From Hormoscilla sp. GUM202 (lineage in GTDB: Bacteria > Cyanobacteriota > Cyanobacteriia > Cyanobacteriales > Desertifilaceae): DNA of 64,000 nucleotides. Below the pieces are notes generated by a model. That model was given only the letters and a program-made list of their open reading frames with translations, was not told the origin of the DNA and did no database searches. Both the position numbers and the translations under genes were made by a program. Numbering within the stretch: the first letter of the stretch is position 1; each line of letters begins with the position of its first letter. The stretch is taken from positions 1 through 64,000 of the forward strand of contig RFFC02000007.1 in assembly GCA_005518205.2 (NCBI GenBank), given 5' to 3'. Shown here one piece after another: positions 17,634-26,972 of this stretch.

Positions 17634-17802
17634 GAAAACCTTGTAGAAAAAGGATTATCATGTCCGATTAAATTGCCCATAATCAAAATTATATCATCTG
17701 GCTGCTGTTGGCCTAATCTCAGGTTGGGTTTACGTGAGTAAACCCAACCTACGAAGAACTAAGTTTGACAAAATGGGATGAATAAAAGGGATAGAATTGC
17801 TA

Positions 17803-18375
17803 ATGGTTCAGACTGCGATCGAACAACTTACTCTTGAGGAGTTTCTGGCCTTACCGGAAACGAAACCAGCTAGCGAATATATCAACGGTCAAGTATTACA
17901 AAAGCCCATGCCCCAAGGACAACATAGCCGCATTCAGCAGAAACTGCTCGATGCTATTAATGTCGTAGCGGAAGCAGAATCTATTGCTCTGGCATTACCG
18001 GAGTTACGCTGTACCTTTGGTGGTCGTTCCACGGTTCCCGACATTGCAGTGTTTAGATGGGATAGAATCTCTACTAATGCCGATGGGACGATCGGGAATT
18101 CCTTTACAACCCATCCGGACTGGACGATTGAAATTCTCAGTCCGGACCAACTAGCAACTCGGGTGACCCGCAACATTTTTCACTGTCTCAACCACGGCAC
18201 CGAATTAGGTTGGCTGATCGATCCGGGAGAGGAACTCATACTTACCTACAATTTGAATTCGTCCCCCGGGTTGTTTGAGATCGGTAATGATGTTTTGTTA
18301 CCCGTTCCTAGCTTTCTCCCCCATTTACAATTGACTGCAAGTCAAATCTTTGGTTGGTTGCGCATCAGGGGGTAA
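17803..18375 (+). CDS. Uma2 family endonuclease-like protein
   Basis: A 190-residue DUF820/Uma2 protein of the PD-(D/E)XK nuclease superfamily. Key positions: E in ASEYINGQVLQKPMP, D in STVPDIAVFRWDR and the E-x-x/Leu segment WTIEILSPDQ. These genes are greatly expanded in cyanobacteria and their biological substrate is unknown. The ATG at 17803 follows TTGCTA. A degraded paralogue with the same 5' DNA (AAAAGGGATAGAATTGC-CAATGGTTCAGACT) begins at 19485, showing local duplication. Confidence 0.88.
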   Translation: MVQTAIEQLTLEEFLALPETKPASEYINGQVLQKPMPQGQHSRIQQKLLDAINVVAEAESIALALPELRCTFGGRSTVPDIAVFRWDRISTNADGTIGNSFTTHPDWTIEILSPDQLATRVTRNIFHCLNHGTELGWLIDPGEELILTYNLNSSPGLFEIGNDVLLPVPSFLPHLQLTASQIFGWLRIRG

Positions 18376-18478
18376 TAGCAATAGATGATGGCCATTTTAG
18401 CACATTACTGAAAGTGCCTTGTTGTCTGAGCAGATGCATCCTGAACGGCGACCTCAGACAATTTGTTGCAGTCTACCC

Positions 18479-18541
18479 AGAAACCGGGTTTCTTATCTCG
18501 GCGAGGCGAAAGTCGCGTGTACTCAGAAACCCGGTTTCTCA
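18479..18541. repeat. AGAAACCGGGTTTCT palindrome, two copies
   Basis: AGAAACCGGGTTTCTTATCT and AGAAACCCGGTTTCTCACC lie 30 bases apart. Variants of this palindrome occur at 6928, 20758, 29070-29107, 36170, 51802 and 55165, so it is a dispersed family in this genome. Confidence 0.8.
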
Positions 18542-18580
18542 CCGCCGAATTCGATCGCCTTCACGACCACTATAGGGATT

Positions 18581-18943
18581 CTATAATATAGGCATATAAG
18601 AAATCCTGTCTCTATACTGATCAACTGTCGATGCCAAAGCAATTATTATCAACTCTTCAATAGTATCGCCGATACTCAGATTATCATTTAAGATAAAAAT
18701 ACCTGGTACGTGACGACCTGACGCCAAGCGGTCGGCTAAATGTACAGGCATAGATTTCCGATTATTAGTTAACAGGATAAAATTTTTCTCTTCGCACCAG
18801 CATAATATTTCCGGATCGAGCGTTCCTCTTGGAGGAATGCCCGGATCCCCTATTTTCCAGATAACTAAAGATGGTTGCTGTTTGCGGATCTGTATTTGAT
18901 AAAGGGGATCGACATTTTCATCTAGCAAATAGTTAATGGTCAT
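18581..18943 (-). CDS. DUF5615 PIN-like protein (toxin partner)
   Basis: A 120-residue protein with the Mut7/PIN-like core: an initial acidic motif YLLDENVDPLY, then IGDPGIPPRGTLDPEIL and LLTNNRKSMPVHLA. The family is the nuclease-like partner of DUF433 proteins. It overlaps the upstream DUF433 gene by 11 bases, which implies coupled translation. RNase toxicity is inferred from the family and gene order. Confidence 0.85.
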   Translation of the reverse strand: MTINYLLDENVDPLYQIQIRKQQPSLVIWKIGDPGIPPRGTLDPEILCWCEEKNFILLTNNRKSMPVHLADRLASGRHVPGIFILNDNLSIGDTIEELIIIALASTVDQYRDRISYMPIL

Positions 18944-19271
18944 TAGCTTTTTTCATTGCATCGCGTTCGGCTTTGAATTTCCGAAGTTTCTCAATAAAGG
19001 GTGGAGGGTTGCGTTTTTGCTCCTCCCGCACTCTATGACTCCACTCCAACCAGTCAGTCAGATAGGCACTGACTTTTTCTTTTTCGTGATAATAATAAAG
19101 AATCGTAGCATAAATTTGTTCCAATGTCAGCGCTGGATAGGTGCGGACAATTTCATCGGGAGTTTGACATTGATGAATGAAACGATAAAGAATAGTTTCA
19201 ATGCCCATCCGCGTGCCTTTAAGGCGAATGTCGTCAGGGGCGAGAAAGTCAAAGTAGTCTTCTAGTTGCAT
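18933..19271 (-). CDS. DUF433 antitoxin-like protein
   Basis: A 112-residue protein with the DUF433 winged-helix core, LKGTRMGIETILYRFIHQC followed by TPDEIVRTYPALTLEQIYATILYYY (about 19-62). The C-terminal 45 residues are basic and charged (REEQKRNPPPFIEKLRKF). DUF433 proteins bind DNA and pair with DUF5615 proteins as antitoxins. It is the first gene of this two-gene operon. Confidence 0.85.
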   Translation of the reverse strand: MQLEDYFDFLAPDDIRLKGTRMGIETILYRFIHQCQTPDEIVRTYPALTLEQIYATILYYYHEKEKVSAYLTDWLEWSHRVREEQKRNPPPFIEKLRKFKAERDAMKKANDH

Positions 19272-19362
19272 TGGCCACTGGATATGATTAACTCAGTTAC
19301 TATACTGTAAACTACCCAACAGCAGGCTGGCGCTAGCTGATGGGTTTGGAGGCGAAAGGGGC

Positions 19363-19457
19363 GATCGCCCCATCTCGTACCAGATATGATACCATAGTTT
19401 GAGCGGGTGTCGGGCGATCGGGGTCACGGCAGCGGCTACTGGCGCGAGCAGAAGCAT
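19363..19457. repeat. 95-bp dispersed repeat, copy 1
   Basis: GCGATCGCCCC-ATCTC-TACCAGATATGATA, then GAGCGGGTGTCGGGCGAT, GGGGT-ACGGCA and CGGCTAC-GGCG-GAGCAGAA match 24254-24349 with few differences. The unit has internal inverted ends (GATCGCCCC / GGGCGAT-GGGG). It is not part of a gene in either place. Confidence 0.8.
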
Positions 19458-19484
19458 AAGAAACTAAAAGGGATAGAATTGCCA

Positions 19485-19718
19485 ATGGTTCAGACTCCAA
19501 TCAAACAACTCACGTTGTTGAGTTTCTGGCCTTACCGAAAACGAAACCGGCCAGTGAGTATCAACGGTCAAGTGTCACAAAAGTCCATGCCCCAAGGACA
19601 ACATAGCCGCATTCAACAGAAACTGCTCGATGCTATTAATGCCGTGGCCTTCGATGCACTCCGCGCAAACTCCGCCTACGCGATCGGCCCGCGGACGGTC
19701 CGAAAAATCGGATATTAA
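19485..19718 (+). pseudogene. Degraded Uma2 paralogue
   Basis: MVQTPIKQLTLLSFWPYRKR, then VSINGQVSQKSMPQGQHSRI and QQKLLDAINAVAF match the N-terminal third of the Uma2 protein at 17803, with a deletion in the EEFLALPETKPASEY region and a frame change. The similarity ends abruptly at about 19650 in GC-rich sequence (CTCCGCGCAAACTCCGCCTACGCG). It cannot encode a functional nuclease. Confidence 0.75.
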
Positions 19719-19750
19719 AATAGAGAAGACCCCCTAGTAGGAGATTGGCT

Positions 19751-20020
19751 ATGAACTCCCTAGCAACGCTACCCACCCAATCCCATCCGCCTCTTTCACC
19801 TCGGCAGACCTTGCCGACAATGTACGACCTGCCCAGCGAAGATCCCGAGGATATCTCCATGCCAGACCAATATCACGGACTACAGTCAACGCTGTTGTCA
19901 GACACTTTCCAACCGAGGAATATTGCCTCGGAGCAAGTGTTTGTGGCATCCGACCTCAACATTTACTACGATCTCCGTAATCTCAATTGGTACAAACGCC
20001 CAGATTGGTTTGCCTGGTAG
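19751..20020 (+). pseudogene. Truncated Uma2 gene, forward half
   Basis: Starts normally (TAGGAGA then ATG) and reads MNSLATLPTQ, then TMYDLPSEDPEDISMPDQYH, TLLSDTFQPRN and QVFVASDLNIYYDLRNLNWY, KRPDWFA, as in the longer Uma2 subfamily. The active-site Asp of PDW is the last recognisable position; the frame closes two residues later at TAG in an AGCGGAGGGTTCCCGGAGCG element. On the other side of that element lies a second Uma2 gene in opposite orientation, truncated at the equivalent position. Confidence 0.8.
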
Positions 20021-20373
20021 CGGAGGGTTCCCGGAGCGATGCCAAACGCCACGAACAGGTCCGGACAGTTATTTTTCATATCGGGATTATCCCATTCGAC
20101 CAACATGTCGGTGAAAACACCCACTGTGGGATCTTTGGCATAGCGATCGCGCAACATCTGGCCAGCATTGATGGTAACATTTTCGTGAAAACTGTTGTTA
20201 GGCAAGTAATAACCTTCCTCTGGATGCAAAAACTCTATAGATGTTAGAGGAACCTGGATCGTTTTAGTAGTACCGTCAGGCTGCACTTGCTCGACATCTC
20301 GCCAGCCAGTAGAGGCCAGATCCGCCACCTGTGCGGTCGGTACAGTGGCGAGGCGTAACCCAGACTTGACCAT
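19966..20373 (-). pseudogene. Truncated Uma2 gene, reverse half
   Basis: From an ATG at 20373 with GGAGG five bases upstream, the minus strand reads MVKSGLRLATVPTAQVADLA, TSIEFLHPEEGYYLPNNSF, TDMLVEWDNPDMKNNCPDLFVAFGI (in parts), the N-terminal half of a Uma2 protein up to the PDLF active-site segment. After about 20025 the frame continues antisense to the forward fragment. The catalytic C-terminal half is absent. It is tail-to-tail with the forward fragment. Confidence 0.8.
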
Positions 20374-20823
20374 GAAAACCTCCGAACATGACATCTCTAC
20401 TTTACTCGAAGAAGTGCGAAGTTCTCACACAATACGACCTAGCCCTCAAGCAACAAACCCTTGCAGGGAGACCCTTACAGCCCGTAGTCGCCCGCGATTT
20501 GCCGTCCCTGATAGCGATTGAGTCCAAACCGGCTTCCAATCAGAGCAGTTACATTATCAATTCGCACTGCCCAGTCCTTTAATTATAATCGGTTAAGTTA
20601 GAAATGGGGTGTCAAGGAAAAAAAAAGACAAATTTCCCATTCCTCGTTCCCTGTCTTAAGTTAATCGCTACTTCTGTGTTCCCCCAAGCGAAAAACGCGA
20701 AAAAAATCACAATGACAACCTATATCCAAAACCTTGAAGTATTGGGAGTGGGGCCAGAAACCGGGTTTGGAGGAAGCAAATCTTATCAAACGCCAAAATT
20801 ATTATACCAAACCCGGTTAAGAG
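20374..20823. other. Gene-free stretch
   Basis: No supported gene in 450 bp. It contains the upstream region of the reverse Uma2 fragment, an AGAAACCGGGTTT half-palindrome at 20758 and short A-rich runs. Two open frames (20388 and 20604) lack recognisable sequence. Confidence 0.45.
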
Positions 20824-23139
20824 TCAATATTTCGACAAAGCATCCCGTACTTGCCCAAAGACAGAATGCCAATCATCCGCTTGGGACTGACGGAATAATT
20901 TCATAGTGGGATACCAAGGAGACTCCGAACCTGTTACCATCCAGCGCCAGTCAGAATTAAAACACAAGAGGGTCCATACAGTTTTTCCTAAAGCCCCCGC
21001 CAGATGAACTACAGAGGTATCGACGCTGACGACCAGGTCCAGTTGACTGATAATAGCAGCGGTATCCCCATAGTCTTGTAACTGTTCGCTTAAGTCTGCT
21101 ATCTGGATCTCGGGGGGAAGATCCTTTAACTCGGAGGCGCGATCGCCCTTTTGCAGACTGTAGAAATCAATCCCCGGAGTCTGTAAAATAGGGAGAAAAT
21201 CCGTTAACTGGCAGGAACGGTGGCGATCGTTTTTGTGGGTAGGACTTCCGCCCCAAGCAATTCCCACCTTCAGGCGATCGGTAGCAGGCAATGGGTGCTT
21301 GTCGAAGTAAGATGCCAGTACGGCGAGATAAGGTATAGTAGCAGGGATAGTATCAGCAGTCGTCTCCAAGAGGTAAGGAAGACTCATCAAAGGAACATAG
21401 GCATCAAATTCCTCGATCCCAATTTCTCCGGGGGGTTTAATTTCGTCGATACCCGACCTAGTAGCAAATAAGGGAGTTAATTCCGGCATGCAGACCAGAA
21501 TAACCCGCTGACAGCGCCGCGCCACTAAAGGAATGTAGCGGATGAACTGCATGGCATCTCCGGCCCCTTGTTCCGTATGGACTAAGAGGGTTCGATCCAG
21601 CATATCCTTACCATCCCATCGAGGTTGAGGACATTTAAAGGGAGTAAACTGTTCGGTCTGCCAGCGCCATTCACTTTCCGCCCATCCCCGGGGAAAATCT
21701 CCCATTTGCAACAGGGTCATGCCCAGGTTAAAATGAGCCTTGGCAAAGGTGGCGTTGAGTCGGATCGCCGTTTCATAATGGCCGATCGCCTTTTCTAACT
21801 CCCGTTTTTGACTGTAGACAAAACCCAAACTATTATGGGCATCGGCATTGTCCGGTTCCTTCTCGATCGCCTCCTGCAAACAGGCGATCGCCTCATCATA
21901 TTCCTCATTATCACCCAAAGCGATCCCCAGATTGTACCTTGCCTGTCCGAAATCAGCTTGCCATTCCAGGGACTCCCGATAGCAGGCGATCGCCTCCTTT
22001 AGCTTCCCTTGATTGTAGAAAGCATTGCCCCGCAGTAACAACTTTTCCCATTCAACTGGCGCTGCCGTCATATTCACCGTTTCGGCGAGGGCCTCATCGG
22101 GCAAAACATAGGAGGTGCGCAACAAAGGTTCGTTCCGGTCTACAATTTCCGGGAAGCGAGTCTGGGGCAAAACCGACACCGCAAATATTTCTTCAACTCC
22201 CGCAGTAAACTTGAGAAATGCCACCGTTTCCCCAGTTTCTATATGTACCGCCCAGACCCCACAGATCCGTTCCGTCAGTTCGGTAATAGGCAGACCGGTA
22301 AACACCGCTCGTTCCCGAACTTGGGACAACCCGACAAAGGCCAGATCCCCCCAGAAGTCCAGGCCGCGAGTAAACCCCGGCAAGCTAGTAACAGTATGAA
22401 GTTTCCCATTACTCAAGTCAACCTTTGCCAGAGAACCGTTACCCGACTCCAACAACCATAACTGTTGGCGATACCAGCGGGGAGAATGGGGCATAGAAAG
22501 TCCCCGCAGCAAGACTTCATGAGATTCTACATCAATTAAAACCCCATCACGAGCCTTATGCTGTCGCCAACCCGCAGGAGTATCCGTTTCCGCCAAGGCC
22601 GTGACATATTTAGGTCGGTCGTCTTGCAAGCATAACCCATTCAGATGACAGCGGTCCATCAAGTCGTAGGCGCTAATAAAGGGCGGTCGCCAGCGGGGCA
22701 CAAAACTGTTAGGATGCCCCAAAGTACAGAGACAGGAAAACTTAGTATTCACAAACCAAAGTTCCTCTCCGGCCCAGGCCATTTCGTGAATATCGATATC
22801 TCCGGTAATATGAATATTGCGGGGCAAATAACAGGCATCGTGTTTCCCTGCTGGTTCCAGTTTCTCTGCCACAACCGGAACATTCCGCAAGTCCCAAATA
22901 TGATAAGCGGTGCCGAGGGCAATTTTATCCCGAGTCGCCGCCATTCCCCTCGGTTTATTAAAGGCCCGAAAGTGGGTGTTGATCTTGCCAGCGTCCGATC
23001 GCAAGACCACCAGTTTCCCCGCTTGATAAGTAGAAACCACCAAAGAAATCCCCAATTGGTCTAAGATATTGGGAAAGTTAGTCGTGTGGACGCTAGTCAA
23101 GGTCTGGTTATTTGAGTCGTTCATCTGCTTGTGATTCAT
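20824..23139 (-). CDS. TIGR03032 / TPR / glycosyltransferase-like fusion
   Basis: A 771-residue multidomain protein. Residues about 15-350 are a TIGR03032 (DUF4915-like) beta-propeller-type domain (FPNILDQLGISLVVSTYQAG, FNKPRGMAA, WFVNTKFSCLCTL, RWRPPFIS). Residues about 360-500 are three to four TPR units (GNAFYNQGKLKEAIACYRES, NLGIALGDNEEYDEAIACL). Residues about 515-765 resemble the TPR-linked GT9/GT41-like domain (LLVHTEQGAGDAMQFIRYIP, VGIAWGGSPTHKNDRHRS, VSVDTSVVHLAGALGKTVW). It probably glycosylates a cell-surface molecule or protein in the cytosol; acceptor unknown. Monocistronic; the TIGR03032 domain often occurs with secreted adhesin or peptide clusters, none of which is here. Confidence 0.85.
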   Translation of the reverse strand: MNHKQMNDSNNQTLTSVHTTNFPNILDQLGISLVVSTYQAGKLVVLRSDAGKINTHFRAFNKPRGMAATRDKIALGTAYHIWDLRNVPVVAEKLEPAGKHDACYLPRNIHITGDIDIHEMAWAGEELWFVNTKFSCLCTLGHPNSFVPRWRPPFISAYDLMDRCHLNGLCLQDDRPKYVTALAETDTPAGWRQHKARDGVLIDVESHEVLLRGLSMPHSPRWYRQQLWLLESGNGSLAKVDLSNGKLHTVTSLPGFTRGLDFWGDLAFVGLSQVRERAVFTGLPITELTERICGVWAVHIETGETVAFLKFTAGVEEIFAVSVLPQTRFPEIVDRNEPLLRTSYVLPDEALAETVNMTAAPVEWEKLLLRGNAFYNQGKLKEAIACYRESLEWQADFGQARYNLGIALGDNEEYDEAIACLQEAIEKEPDNADAHNSLGFVYSQKRELEKAIGHYETAIRLNATFAKAHFNLGMTLLQMGDFPRGWAESEWRWQTEQFTPFKCPQPRWDGKDMLDRTLLVHTEQGAGDAMQFIRYIPLVARRCQRVILVCMPELTPLFATRSGIDEIKPPGEIGIEEFDAYVPLMSLPYLLETTADTIPATIPYLAVLASYFDKHPLPATDRLKVGIAWGGSPTHKNDRHRSCQLTDFLPILQTPGIDFYSLQKGDRASELKDLPPEIQIADLSEQLQDYGDTAAIISQLDLVVSVDTSVVHLAGALGKTVWTLLCFNSDWRWMVTGSESPWYPTMKLFRQSQADDWHSVFGQVRDALSKY

Positions 23140-23544
23140 TGAGCGGTTAAGACAATTATACTATGTTATGTCCGGAAATAAAAGTTGCGCGATCGCATTT
23201 TTCTGGGGCCCCGGGGCACGGCAGTACATACATTCTTCACGAACGCCGATAATTAACTGATGCCGGGGCACGGCAGTACATACATTCTTCATCATCGCCG
23301 ATAATTAACTGATGCCGTGCCCCTACCCAAATTGCCAGATCGCTCATTTTTAATTTTCGCATATTTACCGGTTCCGAACGTCAATATTTATTCTTACTTA
23401 ATCAGATCGTTATCCAGGTGCGATCGCAACAATTTTCATCTTCAAGGATAATTCTGCTTCATACCAGATAATGGTTTGAAATTTTACCAAAAAAAAGCTT
23501 GCCAAAACCATTGAAAATCGCAAAAAAAATGATCGATATTAAAA
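23140..23544. other. Gene-free stretch upstream of the TIGR03032 gene
   Basis: Intergenic DNA between divergent units. It holds the 52-bp tandem duplication and AT-rich sequence toward 23540 that could carry promoters in both directions. No gene is supported. Confidence 0.5.
23211..23314. repeat. 52-bp tandem duplication
   Basis: Two copies of a unit starting CCGGGGCACGGCAGTACATA and ending GCCGATAATTAACTGATG (23211-23262 and 23263-23314), differing at four positions in the middle (CACGAAC versus CATCATC). A following CCGTGCCCC pairs with the GGGGCACGG at the start of each unit. A GGGGCACGGCATA string also occurs at 37784. Confidence 0.9.
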
Positions 23545-23767
23545 ATGTCTATTTCAAAAAGAGAGGCAACTCCAATGCCGAAAACTAAAACAGCAAAAAC
23601 CCGCGAAAAGCACTCCGTACAAATTATCAGTCCCCAAGGCGGTAATTAACTTGATTAATCTCTTACATCTGGCGGACATTGCGAAGATCGGTGATTGGAT
23701 CGAAGTTAACCGGAACCGCGCTACTAATAAACTGACGATGACCATCACTCTCGACTTTATGCTGTAA
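23545..23767 (+). pseudogene. Small gene split by a +1 shift
   Basis: From ATG 23545 the frame reads MSISKREATPMPKTKTAKTR, EKHSVQIISPQGGN and stops at TAA 23647-23649. One base later in phase, the sequence continues as VINLINLLHLADIAKIGDWI and EVNRNRATNKLTMTITLDFM, ending at TAA 23765-23767. Both halves look like coding sequence and together would make a 74-residue basic protein. A good terminator follows at 23922. It is either a frameshifted small gene or a case of programmed +1 shifting at GGCGGTAATTAA. Family not recognised. Confidence 0.45.
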
Positions 23768-23921
23768 ACCGGACGGCCCCCGGGGCTAATACTAACCGAA
23801 AATCGCCGGTGATTGCTGGCAAAAATCATTGGAGACTCTATTTATCGCCGGTTGGCTAGCGCGTAAAATAAATTTTGGCGCCGAAAAATTGCAGGCGATA
23901 GATTATATAATTGGAAAATTG

Positions 23922-23948
23922 AAAAAGCCCTGGTTCTCAGGGCTTTTT
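23922..23948 (+). terminator. Rho-independent terminator
   Basis: AAAAAGCCCTGGTTCTCAGG then GCTTTTT: an AAAAAGCCCT/AGGGCTTTTT stem with a T-run on the plus strand and an A-run that also makes it bidirectional. It follows the split small gene. Confidence 0.85.
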
Positions 23949-24253
23949 CCTATGAAAAGTAGGCAATATAGTAAGTCTAAATGATTTATGCAACTGAGAT
24001 GGTGTTGAAACTATTATCAGGCGGTGAGATTGCTAGCCCTCCGGCGTCGGGCCGCTGCGCTAACGGGGTATCTTTACGGGGATCATTAACATGTCGATTT
24101 AGACTCCCCTCGCAATGACAAATTATAGTTTTTGAAGTATGTGTCCCCACTTCCAAAAATTTGCACAAATGTAGAGGACGCACTATAGTATTGGGTTTTA
24201 ACTGACCGGAATGTACCTTTACTGATTTGTGTCCCGGTAGCTGAGACTATCGG

Positions 24254-24349
24254 GCGATCGCCCCAATCTCATACCAGATATGATAGCATAGTAAGAGCGG
24301 GTGTCGGGCGATTGGGGTAACGGCAAGAGCGGCTACCGGCGGGAGCAGA
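24254..24349. repeat. 95-bp dispersed repeat, copy 2
   Basis: Same unit as 19363-19457 (GCGATCGCCCCAATCTCATA, GAGCGGGTGTCGGGCGATTG, CGGGAGCAGAAC), here 100 bases upstream of pacS. Differences between copies are mostly single bases. Confidence 0.8.
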
Positions 24350-24449
24350 ACCGGCAGCTTGCCAGGCGATCGCTACGGGCGATGGTCGAATTTCATTCTA
24401 ATTTCATTTTTATGTCGTAGCTTGAAATTAAAGTGTTTTGTAAACTGTC

Positions 24450-26717
24450 ATGACAATGGAAACAGCAAATCTCCAGTTAAAAGGCATGGGTTGTGCCGCT
24501 TGTGCAGCTAGCATCGAAGGGGCGATCCAAGGGGTTCGGGGCGTCAGGGAATGTCATGTCAACTTCGCCATGTCCCAAGCTACGGTTAAGTATAATCCCC
24601 AGGAAACCAACCTGGAAACGATCGGCCAGGCGGTAACAGAGGCGGGTTATAGCGCCTTTCCTCTACAGGAAATGGACGGAGTTGCACAAGATGCTCAGAA
24701 GAGGGCGCAGCAGGCAGAACAAAAAGAGTTAACCCGCAAAGTGCTCTGGGGAGGTACGATCGGCGTGCTGCTAGTGGTGGGTTCTTTGCCAGCAATGACC
24801 GGACTTCATTTGTCGTTTATTCCCACATGGATGCACAATGCCTGGGTACAGCTACTCTCGAGCATACCTGTTATGGTTTGGTGTGGCAAAGGCTTTTTTG
24901 TCGGCGCCTGGAAAGCTTGCAAACGTCGCACAGCGGATATGAATACCTTAGTGGCCTTGGGAACGGGCGCAGCTTACTTGTATTCCCTGTTTGCTACCTT
25001 TTTCCCGAGTTTATTTCTGGATCGGGGTTTGCAACCGGAAGTATACTACGAAGCGGCGGTGGTAATTATTACCCTGATTCTCCTCGGGCGGTTGCTGGAA
25101 AGTCGCGCTAAGGGACAAACTTCGGAAGCGATCCGCAAACTGATGGGGTTGCAAGCAAAAACTGCACGGGTGATGCGCAATGGAGAGTCTGTAGAGATTC
25201 CCATTCAGGAAGTAGTGGTTGGAGATCTAGTTGTCGTCCGTCCTGGGGAAAAAATTCCCGTTGACGGTGAGGTGATTGCTGGTGCTTCTCAGGTAGATGA
25301 ATCCATGGTGACCGGAGAACCCATACCGGTGACAAAACAGCCCGGAGATGAGGCGATCGGGGGGACGATTAATAAGACGGGAAGTTTTCAGTTACGGGCC
25401 TCCCGGGTGGGTAAGGATACAGTCTTGGCCCAGATCGTGAAGTTGGTACGCGAGGCCCAAGGTTCTAAAGCACCCATTCAGCAGTTGGCCGATCGGATAA
25501 CGGCCTGGTTCGTGCCCGCTGTGATGGCGATCGCCATTGCCACCTTCGTCATCTGGTTTAATGTCACGGGTAACTTCACCCTGGCCACGATCGCCACGGT
25601 CAGCGTTTTAATTATTGCCTGTCCCTGCGCCCTGGGTTTAGCCACCCCTACTTCTATAATGGTGGGGACTGGGAAAGGGGCAGAAAATGGGATTTTAATT
25701 AAGGGTGCTGAGAGTTTGGAACTGGCTCATAAAATTCAGGCGATCGTCTTGGATAAAACTGGCACCATCACTGAAGGTAAACCCAGCGTCACAAACTATG
25801 TTACAGTCAGAGGCACGGCAGATGGCAATGAAATTAAGCTTCTGAGTTTAGCCGCAGCAGTCGAGCAAAATTCCGAACATCCCCTGGCAGCAGCGGTGGT
25901 CCAATATGCCCGATCGCAGGGGGTAACCGGGCCCCTTCCGAAAGTACAGAAATTTGCGGCCATTCCCGGGATGGGGGTGCAAGGGATTGTGGGCGATCGC
26001 CTGGTGCAAATTGGCACCCAACGTTGGATGGATGACTTGTCAATAGATACTAAATCTTTAGCATCAATGGGTGAAGATTGGGAGGCCCAGGCCAAGACAA
26101 CAGCTTGGATCGCTGTAGACAAGGAAATTGCCGGATTAGTCGGGATAGCAGATGCCCTCAAACCAGACTCTACCGAAGCAGTTAAAGCATTAAAGCGGAT
26201 GAAATTAGAGGTGGTGATGCTGACCGGAGATAATCGCCAAACTGCTGAGGCGATCGGGCGAGAAGTGGGGATTACCAGAGTCATTGCCCAAGTGCGTCCG
26301 GACCAAAAAGCAGCACAAATAAAAGCCCTACAAGCAGAAGGTAAAATTGTGGCCATGGTAGGGGATGGCATTAACGATGCCCCGGCCTTAGCACAAGCTT
26401 CTGTGGGCATTGCCATTGGTACGGGCACCGATGTAGCGATCGCGGCTAGCGACATTACCTTAATTTCTGGGGACTTACGCAGCATTATCGCTGCCATCCA
26501 ACTGAGCCATGCTACCATGAAAAATATCCGTCAAAATCTCTTCTTTGCCTATATTTACAATGTTTGTGGCATTCCCATAGCAGCAGGAATTCTTTACCCC
26601 TTCTTTGGCTGGCTGCTCAACCCAGTTATTGCCGGTGCAGCGATGGCATTGAGTTCCGTTTCTGTGGTCACGAATGCCCTGCGCTTGCGCAAGTTTCAGC
26701 CCAAAATTCATGTTTAG
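24450..26717 (+). CDS. pacS: Copper-transporting P1B-type ATPase
   Basis: A 755-residue copper pump of thylakoid/plasma membranes that supplies copper to plastocyanin and cytochrome oxidase or exports excess. Order: an N-terminal heavy-metal domain with [10 protein letters not shown] (residues 12-21), eight transmembrane helices, the actuator TGEP loop ([10 protein letters not shown]), the CPC ion site ([13 protein letters not shown]), the phosphorylation motif DKTGTITEG, the HP motif (SEHPLA) and [11 protein letters not shown]. The C-terminus ([30 protein letters not shown]) matches cyanobacterial PacS better than CtaA as I recall them. Starts at ATG 24450. A small membrane-protein gene follows 15 bases after the stop. 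Confidence 0.93.
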   Translation: MTMETANLQLKGMGCAACAASIEGAIQGVRGVRECHVNFAMSQATVKYNPQETNLETIGQAVTEAGYSAFPLQEMDGVAQDAQKRAQQAEQKELTRKVLWGGTIGVLLVVGSLPAMTGLHLSFIPTWMHNAWVQLLSSIPVMVWCGKGFFVGAWKACKRRTADMNTLVALGTGAAYLYSLFATFFPSLFLDRGLQPEVYYEAAVVIITLILLGRLLESRAKGQTSEAIRKLMGLQAKTARVMRNGESVEIPIQEVVVGDLVVVRPGEKIPVDGEVIAGASQVDESMVTGEPIPVTKQPGDEAIGGTINKTGSFQLRASRVGKDTVLAQIVKLVREAQGSKAPIQQLADRITAWFVPAVMAIAIATFVIWFNVTGNFTLATIATVSVLIIACPCALGLATPTSIMVGTGKGAENGILIKGAESLELAHKIQAIVLDKTGTITEGKPSVTNYVTVRGTADGNEIKLLSLAAAVEQNSEHPLAAAVVQYARSQGVTGPLPKVQKFAAIPGMGVQGIVGDRLVQIGTQRWMDDLSIDTKSLASMGEDWEAQAKTTAWIAVDKEIAGLVGIADALKPDSTEAVKALKRMKLEVVMLTGDNRQTAEAIGREVGITRVIAQVRPDQKAAQIKALQAEGKIVAMVGDGINDAPALAQASVGIAIGTGTDVAIAASDITLISGDLRSIIAAIQLSHATMKNIRQNLFFAYIYNVCGIPIAAGILYPFFGWLLNPVIAGAAMALSSVSVVTNALRLRKFQPKIHV

Positions 26718-26732
26718 GAGTGAGGTATAATA

Positions 26733-26972
26733 ATGTTAAGCAAGCCCAAAATTATCAGTTACTCTCTCGGTCTGATATTGGGGCTGACCCTGGCGAAGCG
26801 CAGCGGAGGGTCCATTGCCGAAACCCCAGAACAGTCAGGGAAACCCAGCAGTAAATTTACCCGAGTTGAGCAACCTTTACCCCTAAAAGTAGGAGTTACC
26901 CTGGGAGGTTTGGCATTAATTTGCGGCGAATTATGGTGGTTTTTGTTCGGTAAAACGAAGGCAAAGCAGTAA
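26733..26972 (+). CDS. Small membrane protein downstream of pacS
   Basis: A 79-residue protein with an N-terminal hydrophobic segment (IISYSLGLILGLTLA) and a C-terminal transmembrane helix (VGVTLGGLALICGELWWFLF) ending in a basic tail (GKTKAKQ). GAGTGAGG lies about 12 bases before the ATG, and only 15 bases separate it from pacS, so it is probably co-expressed with the copper pump. The middle (AKRSGGSIAETP) is encoded by the GCGAAGCGCAGCGGAGGGTC repeat string also seen at 8055, so this may be an in-frame repeat insertion. Function unknown. Confidence 0.65.
   Translation: MLSKPKIISYSLGLILGLTLAKRSGGSIAETPEQSGKPSSKFTRVEQPLPLKVGVTLGGLALICGELWWFLFGKTKAKQ

Larger units (their letters stand above)
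23768..24449. other. Gene-free stretch before pacS
   Basis: No gene is supported in this 680 bp. It contains the terminator at 23922, a decayed repeat region near 24010-24130 (CTCCCCTCGCAATGACA), the second 95-bp repeat copy at 24254 and the pacS upstream region, including AT-rich sequence at 24395-24440. Confidence 0.5.
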
